The notes under the pieces are model-generated. The model was not told the DNA's origin and ran no database searches. It worked only from the letters and a program-made list of their open reading frames with translations. Below, in pieces: positions 1 to 7,610 of a DNA stretch of 44,907 nucleotides. Origin of the DNA: Candidatus Gastranaerophilales bacterium (GTDB taxonomy: Bacteria > Cyanobacteriota > Vampirovibrionia > Gastranaerophilales > Gastranaerophilaceae); NCBI GenBank assembly GCA_944322885.1, contig CALUQH010000002.1, forward strand, positions 1 through 44,907, in the 5' to 3' direction. The position numbers and the translations under genes were made by a program. Each line of letters begins with the position of its first letter. Within the stretch, counting starts at the first letter, position 1.

Positions 1-27
1 ATTAAGATTATCAAGTATATTTTCCAT
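1..27 (-). CDS. Possible 5' end of a leftward gene (partial)
   Basis: Nine codons beginning with ATG at 25-27 on the minus strand run off the left edge. A purine-rich AAGGG lies only about 2 nt upstream of the ATG, which is close for a ribosome binding site. The start would be divergent from the SLOG gene. Too little is visible to name a product, and this may not be a gene. Confidence 0.25.
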
Positions 28-52
28 ATCCCTTCCCAAAATAAAATTTTTG

Positions 53-61
53 TGATATAAT
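53..61 (+). promoter_or_regulatory. Extended -10 promoter of the SLOG gene
   Basis: TGaTATAAT is a perfect extended -10 box. A weak -35 candidate, TTCCCA at 33-38, lies 17 nt upstream. Predicted transcription starts near 68, giving a leader of about 40 nt before the ATG at 108. Seen in sequence; activity is inferred. Confidence 0.55.
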
Positions 62-107
62 CAGCATAAACTAAAAATGTGTAGATTGCAATTAGAAAGT
101 GAGAAAA

Positions 108-710
108 ATGGTAGAAATTGATATGAAAAATATATTGATGGGTTCTGAAGATGACGCACAGGAAAAACAAAATTCAATCATGGTTCCGATTGATGATGAT
201 ATGGATAAAGTTTCCGCGGATTCTCCGGATACGGTTGATGCGTTGGCTATGGAACTTGCTACCATTCAGCAGTCTGCAAAAAGAGTTGCAATAATCGGAA
301 GCCGTAATCTCCCTATTACTCATCAACAGATGATTGAAACACTTGCAACGGCTCTTGTTATGCAGGGTAATACAATTATTACATCCGGCGGTTCATCGGG
401 TACTAACGCTGCGGCTATCCGCGGTGCTATGAAGGCTAATCCGGATAAATTGAAAGTTATTTTACCGCAGACTATAGGCCAGCAGCCTTCTGATGTTCAA
501 AATCAGCTTATCGGTGTTCCGAATATTGTTGAACATCCTGACCGCGCAATGATGACACTTGCTGACGCATCAAGAGTCTGCAACAGAGAAATTATAGATG
601 ATTGCAATCAGTTAATTTGTTTCTTGTCACACACCAGTAAAACATTACATAACGCTGTTCAGTACGCTGAAGAAGGGCATAAAGTTATTACTGTATTCTA
701 TTTAGATTAA
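108..710 (+). CDS. DprA-like SLOG (Rossmann) domain protein
   Basis: 200 aa. The first 55 residues are acidic and low in complexity. The rest is a single Rossmann-like SLOG domain: beta strand plus glycine turn VAIIGSRNLP, then ITSGGSSGTNAAAIRGA, which is the nucleotide-binding glycine region of DprA/LOG proteins. Stand-alone proteins of this kind are annotated in cyanobacteria as 'DNA recombination-mediator protein A'. It lacks the SAM and winged-helix domains of true DprA, so a role in natural transformation is not shown; nucleotide sensing or hydrolysis is equally possible. ATG 108 is preferred over GTG 99 because AAGTGAG lies about 6 nt upstream of it. It is a single gene, convergent with the ADP-ribosyltransferase-like gene. 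Confidence 0.75.
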   Translation: MVEIDMKNILMGSEDDAQEKQNSIMVPIDDDMDKVSADSPDTVDALAMELATIQQSAKRVAIIGSRNLPITHQQMIETLATALVMQGNTIITSGGSSGTNAAAIRGAMKANPDKLKVILPQTIGQQPSDVQNQLIGVPNIVEHPDRAMMTLADASRVCNREIIDDCNQLICFLSHTSKTLHNAVQYAEEGHKVITVFYLD

Positions 711-741
711 TTAAATTAAAATACGAATAGGACAGGTGTTT

Positions 742-1365
742 TCAGGTAATTAATTTCAACTTAGTTTTGTCTGTAGTCCATTGCCTGAAAGGGTAGTCTT
801 TATTCTCTTTTACAAATTTCAATAAATCCTGTTTTTTGTCTATTTTTAATTTATTTAGCGATTTGGGAAATACTACAATTTGATTATCTAATTCTAAACC
901 GTCGAATTGCGGATATTGTGTTTCAAAATAGGCTTGATTTTTGCTGATTGATTTGGCTTCTGCGGCAGAAACTTGTTTAAATTTCATATTTTGTAACCCG
1001 CTGATGGTATAAATTGTAGGCTGCGGGTTATCTAATTTTTTTGTGCTGCCAATATGCAAGGGAGCATCTTTACTCCTTATATTTGCATAGAACGGGCTTA
1101 ATTTTTTTGTTCTTGTGAGATATAGGCCATATCCATACTTATTTAATCCTTCACCTGAGCCTATTTTTGAAGCGTCGAAAAAGTCAAAATTAAACGGAGA
1201 GCCATGATAGGCTATATCAGGCTTTATTTCAGCTTTAGGATGGTTATAGAATAATTTGGTCGTCTTATCAAATTTGGCAGTTTTTTCTGCAAAATTTTTA
1301 CTGCCGGATTTTATCCAATTTGAGCAATGTCTGATTAAGTTTATTCCTATATCATATTTTCCCAT
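742..1365 (-). CDS. Stand-alone ADP-ribosyltransferase-like protein (PolyVal-type ART)
   Basis: 207 aa with no predicted membrane segment. After about 50 residues of basic leader comes an ART core: H54-G-S, the stretch FDASKIGSGEG (about 62-73), then YGYGLYLT (77-84), matching the H...G-x-G-L-Y signature of the ART-PolyVal family. A C-terminal IVVFPKSLNKLK strand follows E158, in the place where family members carry their catalytic acidic residue and an IVVFDP-like strand. The family is best known from phage and conjugative polyvalent proteins and from toxins that transfer ADP-ribose from NAD to proteins or nucleic acid. Here it is solitary, with no visible antitoxin. Its upstream region is nearly identical to that of the 9240-9923 gene. 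The target is unknown. Confidence 0.65.
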   Translation of the reverse strand: MGKYDIGINLIRHCSNWIKSGSKNFAEKTAKFDKTTKLFYNHPKAEIKPDIAYHGSPFNFDFFDASKIGSGEGLNKYGYGLYLTRTKKLSPFYANIRSKDAPLHIGSTKKLDNPQPTIYTISGLQNMKFKQVSAAEAKSISKNQAYFETQYPQFDGLELDNQIVVFPKSLNKLKIDKKQDLLKFVKENKDYPFRQWTTDKTKLKLIT

Positions 1366-1383
1366 ATTATAGTTCTCTTTTTT

Positions 1384-1430
1384 TTATTTTCCCCTTATAT
1401 ATTATAAAATTTTTTTTTATTTAAAATTGC
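1384..1430 (-). promoter_or_regulatory. Shared upstream module, copy 1
   Basis: These 47 nt align without gaps to 9924-9970 (38 of 47 identical by eye). Read on the minus strand the module begins GCAATTTT, carries a TATAAT -10 candidate and ends TATAAGGGGAAAATAA. In this copy AAGGGG lies about 26 nt from the ATG at 1365; in copy 2 it sits directly before the start codon. It probably holds the promoter and 5' leader of the ADP-ribosyltransferase-like gene. Confidence 0.6.
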
Positions 1431-1456
1431 TTGCATTTAAAAGAAGTTTGTATTTA

Positions 1457-1465
1457 TGTTACAAT
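1457..1465 (+). promoter_or_regulatory. Extended -10 promoter of the HEAT-like gene
   Basis: TGtTACAAT lies about 30 nt upstream of the start at 1497. Its flank TATTTATGTT is identical to the flank of the speE -10 at 9977-9985. No -35 with good spacing is evident. Confidence 0.45.
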
Positions 1466-1496
1466 GGATATTATCATCAATTTGCAAAGGATTTTT

Positions 1497-2666
1497 ATGA
1501 ATGAACAATTAAAAAGATTAACAGGCAAAAATAAAAACGACTATGAGGCTGTTGCAAATCATCTGGTAAATGATTGCGATACCGAACTTTTTAAAGAACT
1601 TGTAGAAAATGACGGTTTTTTATTTGATTTTGTAAAACAAAATACTGCTCAAAGGATTGAAAATGCCGTTAATGAAACAAATTACAAAAATCTTGTGGAA
1701 TTTTTGAAATATTATTCTCCGTCTTACGAAGATGCGATTATAAATTCTCTTGTAAAATATGCGGATGAAGATGTAACCGATACAATGCTTGAAAAACTTG
1801 AAAATGGTACGGTTGATGAAAAAATTTATGCGTCAAAATATTTTATTTATATTCAGGACCCGCTTGCGTTGGAATTTTTAAGAAGCGGAGCGCATTCTGA
1901 AAATGAATTTTTGTTAAATAATTGTGCTTCGGCTCTTGCGGCTTATAATGACAGAGAGTCTTATAACAATGCTATTGAAAATTTAAAAAGCAGTGATGAC
2001 TTTGAACAACTTTCCGCTGTTAAATTTTTAGTTGCGTACGGGGATAAAAATGCTGTTGGGGATATCCTAAATGCAATGAAAAATTCTGCCATGGAGGAAA
2101 ATATTGCGGGAGAAATTCCTTATCTTGCAAGTATTTTTGAACTTCTTGATGAACGTTATGAGGACGGTCTGCTTGTTTTAAATAATATTATAAACGGTCT
2201 TGGAGAAATTTTTCCGCTTTCGGTCGTATTTGACTACGAATTGTTCGATGTTTTTGAACGTTTAATTCACAATTTCAACGACAGCAAGGGAGCAATTGTT
2301 ATTCTTAACGCTAAAGAAAAATTTGATACTCTCACAGAAAATGACGAATATTTGTTTGATGAAGACAAAGACACGAAAAACGAAGTTCAGGATATAAAAA
2401 AACTGCTCAAAAGTGTTAATAAAAAAGATTTGGAAAAATATGTCAATGACGAATTAAACGAAAACAGTCCTTTTGTCTTTACTGCACTTGATTTTGCAAC
2501 TGATGTACTTGCAGTGAAAGAACTTTTAAAATCGAGTAATCAAACTCTTATTTTAAAGACGGCGGAAGTCTTAAAAAAACTGGGAGCTTTTGACGAAACG
2601 GTAAAAACAGTTGCATTGCTGAAAGTTACGGATATAAATATTAAAGCGATAATACGTTCGTTATAA
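1497..2666 (+). CDS. HEAT-like alpha-helical repeat protein
   Basis: 389 aa, soluble, very acidic and helical, with no signal peptide. Pairs of helices recur, for example NLVEFLKYYSPSYEDAIINS, followed by units around DPLALEFLRSGA, SSDDFEQLSAVKFLVAYGD and the C-terminal ALDFATDVLAVKELLKSS. This is the pattern of HEAT-type scaffolds, which usually mediate protein-protein contacts. The start is set at ATG 1497 because AAAGGA (1486-1491) is 5 nt upstream; the longer open frame upstream overlaps the promoter. No catalytic motif was seen. It is followed by the receiver gene, which has its own promoter. Confidence 0.6.
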   Translation: MNEQLKRLTGKNKNDYEAVANHLVNDCDTELFKELVENDGFLFDFVKQNTAQRIENAVNETNYKNLVEFLKYYSPSYEDAIINSLVKYADEDVTDTMLEKLENGTVDEKIYASKYFIYIQDPLALEFLRSGAHSENEFLLNNCASALAAYNDRESYNNAIENLKSSDDFEQLSAVKFLVAYGDKNAVGDILNAMKNSAMEENIAGEIPYLASIFELLDERYEDGLLVLNNIINGLGEIFPLSVVFDYELFDVFERLIHNFNDSKGAIVILNAKEKFDTLTENDEYLFDEDKDTKNEVQDIKKLLKSVNKKDLEKYVNDELNENSPFVFTALDFATDVLAVKELLKSSNQTLILKTAEVLKKLGAFDETVKTVALLKVTDINIKAIIRSL

Positions 2667-2687
2667 TTATTGAAGATAAATTTTCTA

Positions 2688-2696
2688 TGATATAAT
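2688..2696 (+). promoter_or_regulatory. Extended -10 placed for a leaderless receiver mRNA
   Basis: TGaTATAAT ends 6 nt before the ATG at 2703, so the expected transcription start (about 7 nt after the -10) coincides with the start codon. No Shine-Dalgarno sequence can fit in the gap. Confidence 0.65.
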
Positions 2697-2702
2697 TGCG
2701 GT

Positions 2703-3092
2703 ATGAAAAAGAGAGTTTTAATTGTCGATGATTCATCTAAGTGGGTTCTGTATCATAAAGATGCCATAAGGGAGATTTTTAAAGACGGGGCGGAAATTGT
2801 TACTGCTTCCTCCGCTCAGGAAGGGGTTGAGAAAATTACGTCTTCAATTGATACTCCTTATGATTTTGTTTTGACTGATATGCAGATGGAGTCTGATTTT
2901 TTACCTCTTTATGCAGGAGAATGGTTTATAAAGCAGATACAATTTTTTAATGAATATAAAAATACAAAAATTATAATAATCTCGGCAACGGGCAATATAC
3001 GTCAGATTGCGGAAAAATACTCTGTTGATTACATCCCCAAATACAGGTGTAATGATTTGAATGAATATTGTAACAAATTATTAAATTCTTAG
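2703..3092 (+). CDS. Single-domain response regulator (CheY-like receiver)
   Basis: 129 aa, one receiver domain and no output domain. Features in order: the acidic pocket VLIVDDSS near residue 10, the phosphoacceptor aspartate in LTDMQ (about residue 60), the conserved Ser/Thr in IIISATG, and the lysine in IPKY. Such proteins relay phosphate or bind a partner such as a kinase or motor. No kinase adjoins it; the nearest is at 39016-39735. The sequence predicts a leaderless transcript. The partner is unknown. Confidence 0.85.
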   Translation: MKKRVLIVDDSSKWVLYHKDAIREIFKDGAEIVTASSAQEGVEKITSSIDTPYDFVLTDMQMESDFLPLYAGEWFIKQIQFFNEYKNTKIIIISATGNIRQIAEKYSVDYIPKYRCNDLNEYCNKLLNS

Positions 3093-3196
3093 TTAAATCT
3101 TTAAAGTTTTACGCATTAATTTCCGATACATAAATTGTTGAAAGGTTAGGGCGCAAGCCTTGGGTAATCAGATTTGAAATGAAAAGGAGAACAGTT

Positions 3197-3331
3197 ATGT
3201 ACGGATATATATCCTGGCCCGGAGTATACAGTTTTAAACAAGAAATCGGAATGTTCATGGAATATTTACGTGAACAGATTGACGAAGTTATGAAAAAGAT
3301 TGAAGAGACAGAAGATGCAATCGCAAAGTAG
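3197..3331 (+). CDS. Small 44-aa protein, hypothetical
   Basis: ATG at 3197 has a strong AAGGAG (3184-3189) 7 nt upstream, and the frame runs to TAG at 3329-3331, followed closely by a terminator. The peptide begins MYGYISWPGVYSFKQEIG and then forms one amphipathic, charged helix ending EETEDAIAK. No signal peptide or transmembrane helix is seen. The leader contains a GGC-GCAA-GCC mini-hairpin (about 3151-3160), a GNRA-type tetraloop. The combination of ribosome binding site, frame and terminator supports a real gene. Function unknown. Confidence 0.6.
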   Translation: MYGYISWPGVYSFKQEIGMFMEYLREQIDEVMKKIEETEDAIAK

Positions 3332-3365
3332 CGTTTGCAAAGCATAGAAGTTGATTAGGATTTGT

Positions 3366-3396
3366 AAAGCCGGTATTTATATACCGGCTTTTTGTT
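3366..3396. terminator. Rho-independent terminator
   Basis: An 11-bp stem, AAAGCCGGTAT / ATACCGGCTTT, with a TTAT loop is followed by a T-rich tail. It lies between the 44-aa gene and the convergent clpB stop and is probably used from the left, possibly by both genes. Confidence 0.85.
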
Positions 3397-3397
3397 T

Positions 3398-6058
3398 TTA
3401 AATTTTATTAAATGTCAATTTGTTGTTTTCTGTGTCAGCTTTAATCTTGTCGCCTTTTTTAAATTCTCCTTCAAGAATTTTCATGGAAAGCGGAATTTCA
3501 ACAAGCTGTCTTATAGCCCTTTTTAGGGGTCTTGCACCGAACAGCGGTTCATAGCCTTCATTCGCAAGAAAATCTTTTGCACTGTCGGTCAATTCAAGTT
3601 CGATGTCCTGATCAAGCAGGCGTTGTTTCAAAGAATTTGTCTGAATATCAACAATTCCTTTTAATTCTTCAAGGGTTAACGCTTTAAACATTATAATTTC
3701 ATCAATACGGTTTAAAAATTCCGGTTTAAATTTTTCTCTGAGAGCCTTGTTTATTTCTTCTTTTTTCTCATCTTCCGATAGATGTTCGTCAAGAATAATA
3801 CTGCTTCCCAGATTGCTTGTCATAATTATAACTGTATTTTTAAAGTCAATAAGTCTTCCCTGTCCGTCCGTAAGTCTTCCGTCATCAAACATCTGGAGCA
3901 TAAGGTTGAAGATATCTGGATGTGCTTTTTCCGCCTCATCAAATAAAACGACGGAATAGGGTTTTCGTCTGACGGCTTCTGTAAGCTGTCCCCCTTCTTC
4001 ATAACCGACATAACCTGCAGTTGCTCCGATTAATCTTGATATGGCGGATTTTTCCATAAATTCTGACATATCAATACGAACAAGTGCATCTTCATCGTTA
4101 AACAGTATATAAGCAAGGGTTTTTCCGAGTTCTGTTTTCCCCACCCCTGTTGGCCCTAAGAAAAGGAAAGTTCCTATCGGGCGTTTCGGATCTCTGAGGC
4201 CTGAACGTGAAAGACGGATTGCGTTTGCGATTTTTGTAACAGCTTCATCCTGCCCTACAACACGTTTGTGCATTACTTCTTCCATTCCGATTAATTTTTT
4301 TGATTCGTCTTCCATAAGGCGATTGACAGGAATGCCTGTCCATTTTGCAACAATTGCGGCAATATCATCCTCATCAACTTCTTCTTTTATCAATCGTTTT
4401 TTTGTAGACTGACTCTGAATAGTTTTAAGTTTCTTTTCCATATCAAGCATCTGGCTGTATTTGACTTCCAGAGAGGCTGTCATTGTAGGATTTTTCTTGG
4501 AAATTTCAATTTGAGATTTTAGTTTTTCTATATTTCTTTTTACGGCTGCTGCGGAATCTATTACTTTTTTTTCATTAAGCCACTGTTCTTTTAAGTTGTT
4601 TATTTTTGTTTCAAGATCTGTAATTTTTTTAGCTAATTTTTCTGCTTTTTTCAGTGCTTCTTCGGAGCCGTCTTTTTCAAGAGCTTTTTTATTCATTTCA
4701 AGCTGCATTTTTTCGCGGATAAAAATATCTATTTCTTCGGGCATTGTATCAATTTCTATTCTTAAAGCTGATGCGGCTTCGTCAAGAAGGTCGATTGCTT
4801 TGTCCGGAAGATGTCTGTCTGCGATGTATCTGTGGGATAGTTTTACGGCTGCAACTATGGCATTGTCCATAATTTTAATCCCGTGATATCCTTCGTATTT
4901 GTCTTTCAAGCCTCTAAGTATGCTTATTGTAGTTTCAACCGAAGGTTCGTCGGCAACTACCGGTTGAAAACGGCGTTCCATTGCTTTGTCTTTTTCAATA
5001 TACTGTCTGTATTCATCTATTGTAGTTGCGCCTATAACTCTTATTCCGCCTCTGGCAAGCATTGGTTTTAAAAGGTTTCCTGCATCTGCTCCCCCTTCCG
5101 ATGAACCGCCTGCGCCCATAATAGTGTGAATTTCATCTATAAACAGAATTAAGTCGTCTGATTTTTCTTCTATGGCTTTTAAGACTGATTTAAGCCTTTC
5201 TTCAAATTCGCCCCTGTATGAGGCTCCTGCAAGCATTGCTCCTAAATCAAGCGCCATAATTTTATCATTTTTAAGACTTTCAGGAACATCACCCGATACA
5301 ATACGCTGTGCAAGTCCTTCTATAATTGCGGTTTTACCGACGCCCGGTTCACCGATTATTACAGGGTTATTTTTTGAACGTCTGTTTAAAATCTGGATTG
5401 TACGTCTGATTTCATCATCTCTTCCGATTACCGGATCGAGTTTGTTTTGCTTTGCTGCTTCTGTCAAATCTGTTGTGTATTTTTCTAATGCATCATTTTT
5501 TTTGCTGTTTTGTATATCTGATTTAACGTTTTTTGATGAGTTTGAAACAGAAGCTGTTTCTTTTGCTGAAGTTGTGTTTGCAGATTGATTTTCTTCTGTT
5601 TGCGTTTCTTCCACATTGATAATGTTGTTGACTTCTTCGGTCATTTTTTCATATAGTTCGAGCCTGTTTATACCGCTTTGCTCCCATAAAAAGTTTAATG
5701 TTTTATTGTCAATTCTGAACAGGGCAAGTAAAAGATGTTCAATACTAACCTGTTCATCATTTCTTTTTTCTGCTTCGTCACTTGCAACATTCATCATTGC
5801 AATTGTTTCTGCGGAAAATCTGACATCGGAAAATCTTCCTCTCGCATAATATGAGCGTTTTGACAGATAATTGTTTAATCTGTCGACAATTTGCGGATTA
5901 TCTGCTCCGACGCGTTCAAGTAAAATTTTGGGCAGGTCATTTTTATCAAGCATTAAAGCGAGCATTATGTGTTCAGGGGCAAGTTCTGCAAAATTTCTTG
6001 CAACAACGATTGACTTTGCTGATTTGATAATTGCCTGAACGTGGTCGGTTAAAAGCAT
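3398..6058 (-). CDS. clpB: ATP-dependent disaggregase ClpB
   Basis: 886 aa. N-terminal Clp repeat domain (about 1-145), then an unusually long Ser/Asn/Thr-rich linker (about 150-190), first AAA+ module with Walker A GEPGVGKT (236-243) and LFIDEIH, a coiled-coil middle domain (about 410-530) typical of ClpB rather than ClpA/ClpX, and a second AAA+ module with GPTGVGKT and VLFDEAEKAHPD. ClpB hexamers work with DnaK to thread and rescue aggregated proteins in the cytoplasm. No ClpP-docking loop was recognised. AAGGGA lies about 7 nt upstream of the ATG. No CIRCE operator was seen upstream. Single gene. Confidence 0.93.
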   Translation of the reverse strand: MLLTDHVQAIIKSAKSIVVARNFAELAPEHIMLALMLDKNDLPKILLERVGADNPQIVDRLNNYLSKRSYYARGRFSDVRFSAETIAMMNVASDEAEKRNDEQVSIEHLLLALFRIDNKTLNFLWEQSGINRLELYEKMTEEVNNIINVEETQTEENQSANTTSAKETASVSNSSKNVKSDIQNSKKNDALEKYTTDLTEAAKQNKLDPVIGRDDEIRRTIQILNRRSKNNPVIIGEPGVGKTAIIEGLAQRIVSGDVPESLKNDKIMALDLGAMLAGASYRGEFEERLKSVLKAIEEKSDDLILFIDEIHTIMGAGGSSEGGADAGNLLKPMLARGGIRVIGATTIDEYRQYIEKDKAMERRFQPVVADEPSVETTISILRGLKDKYEGYHGIKIMDNAIVAAVKLSHRYIADRHLPDKAIDLLDEAASALRIEIDTMPEEIDIFIREKMQLEMNKKALEKDGSEEALKKAEKLAKKITDLETKINNLKEQWLNEKKVIDSAAAVKRNIEKLKSQIEISKKNPTMTASLEVKYSQMLDMEKKLKTIQSQSTKKRLIKEEVDEDDIAAIVAKWTGIPVNRLMEDESKKLIGMEEVMHKRVVGQDEAVTKIANAIRLSRSGLRDPKRPIGTFLFLGPTGVGKTELGKTLAYILFNDEDALVRIDMSEFMEKSAISRLIGATAGYVGYEEGGQLTEAVRRKPYSVVLFDEAEKAHPDIFNLMLQMFDDGRLTDGQGRLIDFKNTVIIMTSNLGSSIILDEHLSEDEKKEEINKALREKFKPEFLNRIDEIIMFKALTLEELKGIVDIQTNSLKQRLLDQDIELELTDSAKDFLANEGYEPLFGARPLKRAIRQLVEIPLSMKILEGEFKKGDKIKADTENNKLTFNKI

Positions 6059-6152
6059 TTTTATATCCCTTCTCGTACGTGATTACAAAGTTAATTACAA
6101 TATTTACAATTATATTATTTAACCAAAATAAAATCAAAATTGTTTCAATAAT

Positions 6153-6374
6153 TTAAAATGAAAAAGTAAACAGTTCTCTGATTTCTACACCGAGAGCATC
6201 AGCAATAGCTATTAATTTTTCTAAAGTAGGATTTGCTTCGCCTCTTTCAATTTGTCCCATATAGATTTCACTTATGTCTGTTTTTTCTGCTAACTTTTCC
6301 TGAGAATACCGTTTACTTTTTCTTAGATACGCTATTTTCGCACCAAGTTTTTTATAAGCGTTGTTATTCATCAT
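6153..6374 (-). CDS. Small XRE-family HTH regulator
   Basis: 73 aa consisting only of a Cro/C1-type helix-turn-helix: KLGAKIAYLRKSKRYSQEKLAEK, then DISEIYMGQIERGEANPTL and IADALGVEIRELF. It is a DNA-binding regulator with no sensor domain. A TATAAT on the minus strand (6384-6389) lies 9 nt upstream of the ATG and there is no ribosome binding site, so its mRNA may be nearly leaderless. It is divergent from the LuxR-type gene at 6476, so the shared region may hold its operator; none was identified. Confidence 0.85.
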   Translation of the reverse strand: MMNNNAYKKLGAKIAYLRKSKRYSQEKLAEKTDISEIYMGQIERGEANPTLEKLIAIADALGVEIRELFTFSF

Positions 6375-6475
6375 GATTAACTTATTATAAATTCTTGACT
6401 AAACAATTACTAAATGGTACTAATATGGTTATGTATGTTGTCAGTATATTTTTATAAATTAAAAGGAAGTAATTA

Positions 6476-6697
6476 ATGGTCTATAGTAAAGATATTAAAT
6501 TTACAGAAGTCGAGAAAAAAATCATTGAACAGTTGAAATACGGTTATACAAATCCAGAAATCGGAAATATTTTGCACATAAGCCGTCACACGGTAAAGTA
6601 TTATCTTTCTTCTATTATGAACAAACTCGGAGCGGTTAACAGGATAAATGCGGTATTTTTGCTTGCATCAGGCGGATATTTTAAAGAGATTGAATAA
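6476..6697 (+). CDS. Solo LuxR/GerE-type HTH protein
   Basis: 73 aa containing only a GerE-type HTH: FTEVEKKIIEQLKYGYTNPE, then IGNILHISRHTVKYYLSSI and MNKLGAVNRINAVFLLA. It has neither a receiver nor an autoinducer domain, so it would act as a bare DNA-binding module or dimer partner. AAGGAAG lies just upstream of the start. Its last 17 nt overlap the 3' end of the convergent ldpA-like gene. Confidence 0.85.
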   Translation: MVYSKDIKFTEVEKKIIEQLKYGYTNPEIGNILHISRHTVKYYLSSIMNKLGAVNRINAVFLLASGGYFKEIE

Positions 6698-7610
6698 GAT
6701 TTTTTGCAATATTGACGGCTTCGTCAAAAATGTATTTATTTCTTAAAAAGTCTTCTCTTTCTATATACCTGCTTACAATTTTTCTTGCGAAGCTTCCGAT
6801 GGCAATTCCGTTATAGTTTATCCCGCACATTCGGGCAAGTTCTGATGTTTTTGAATTAGTTCCGCCTGAAAGCATTATATAAACAGGTAATTTTGCATTT
6901 TGAACTATTTCCGCCGTTGCAACGGCCTGAAGAGTTGTTTTGTAATCATCTTTACCCCCGCTCATTGGAAAACCGTCCGCCTGAACTATTGTGGAATAAG
7001 GTTTGCGGTTTCCAACAGTATGTTTTATAAGTTGAAGCATTTTCTCTTCGCTCAAATGTCCGCGTGCGGTGCAGATACTTAGCATTCCGTCATAAATTTT
7101 ATTTATATCGTTCCATTTATTCAATGCTTCTTCAATATTTTCACCCATTGCGTGAAGCTCGATACAGTCAATCCCTTTTTCTATTAACGGCAAAAGAATG
7201 GTATTTAAATCCATATCTTCTTCAATAAAAGAGATTGCTCCGTGTCTGCATACGGAATAACACCTTCCGCAGCCGATACAACGAGCTGCGAGCACTTTAC
7301 AGTGTCTGATGGTTTTTTGCGGGCAGATTTCTTCGCACTTATGACAGCCAACACATTTTTCGTAATCAATTTGAGCTTTTCTTATATGCGGGTCGCCTTT
7401 AATCCCGACACTTACGCACAAATATCCTTCTCTGTCCCCTAAACCGCGTTTTGCGGCATCGACAATTTCAGGCTTTGCTGACAGATCAAAAAATTTACAT
7501 CCGGCAGCAGAATAGAGTGCAACAAGTTTCTCGACCTCTAAAGCGTCCTCGTTTCCTGCTCCGCAGACCAATTTGAAACATTTACGGCTGTCAAGAAGTT
7601 CTTTTAACAT
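6681..7610 (-). CDS. ldpA: LdpA-like iron-sulfur protein
   Basis: 309 aa. The opening CFKLVCGAGNEDALEVEKLV and the stretch FFDLSAKPEIVDAAKRGL recall cyanobacterial LdpA. Two 4Fe-4S motifs follow: C86-x2-C-x2-C-x3-C96 and C111-x2-C-x2-C-x3-C121. The C-terminal half is a conserved alpha/beta domain containing MLSGGTNSKTSELA. In cyanobacteria LdpA is a redox-responsive protein feeding the circadian clock; no kai gene is visible here, so its role must differ, perhaps as a redox sensor or enzyme. It follows the serine hydrolase with no gap (TAG then ATG), which suggests translational coupling. The gene symbol rests on resemblance only. Confidence 0.75.
   Translation of the reverse strand: MLKELLDSRKCFKLVCGAGNEDALEVEKLVALYSAAGCKFFDLSAKPEIVDAAKRGLGDREGYLCVSVGIKGDPHIRKAQIDYEKCVGCHKCEEICPQKTIRHCKVLAARCIGCGRCYSVCRHGAISFIEEDMDLNTILLPLIEKGIDCIELHAMGENIEEALNKWNDINKIYDGMLSICTARGHLSEEKMLQLIKHTVGNRKPYSTIVQADGFPMSGGKDDYKTTLQAVATAEIVQNAKLPVYIMLSGGTNSKTSELARMCGINYNGIAIGSFARKIVSRYIEREDFLRNKYIFDEAVNIAKNLIQSL

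Noticed and set aside
3109..3345. Minus-strand frame of 78 codons
   Set aside because: It is a shadow of the better supported 44-aa gene on the plus strand, which has a ribosome binding site and terminator.
6059..6152. CIRCE heat-shock operator upstream of clpB
   Set aside because: The TTAGCACTC-N9-GAGTGCTAA pattern is absent.
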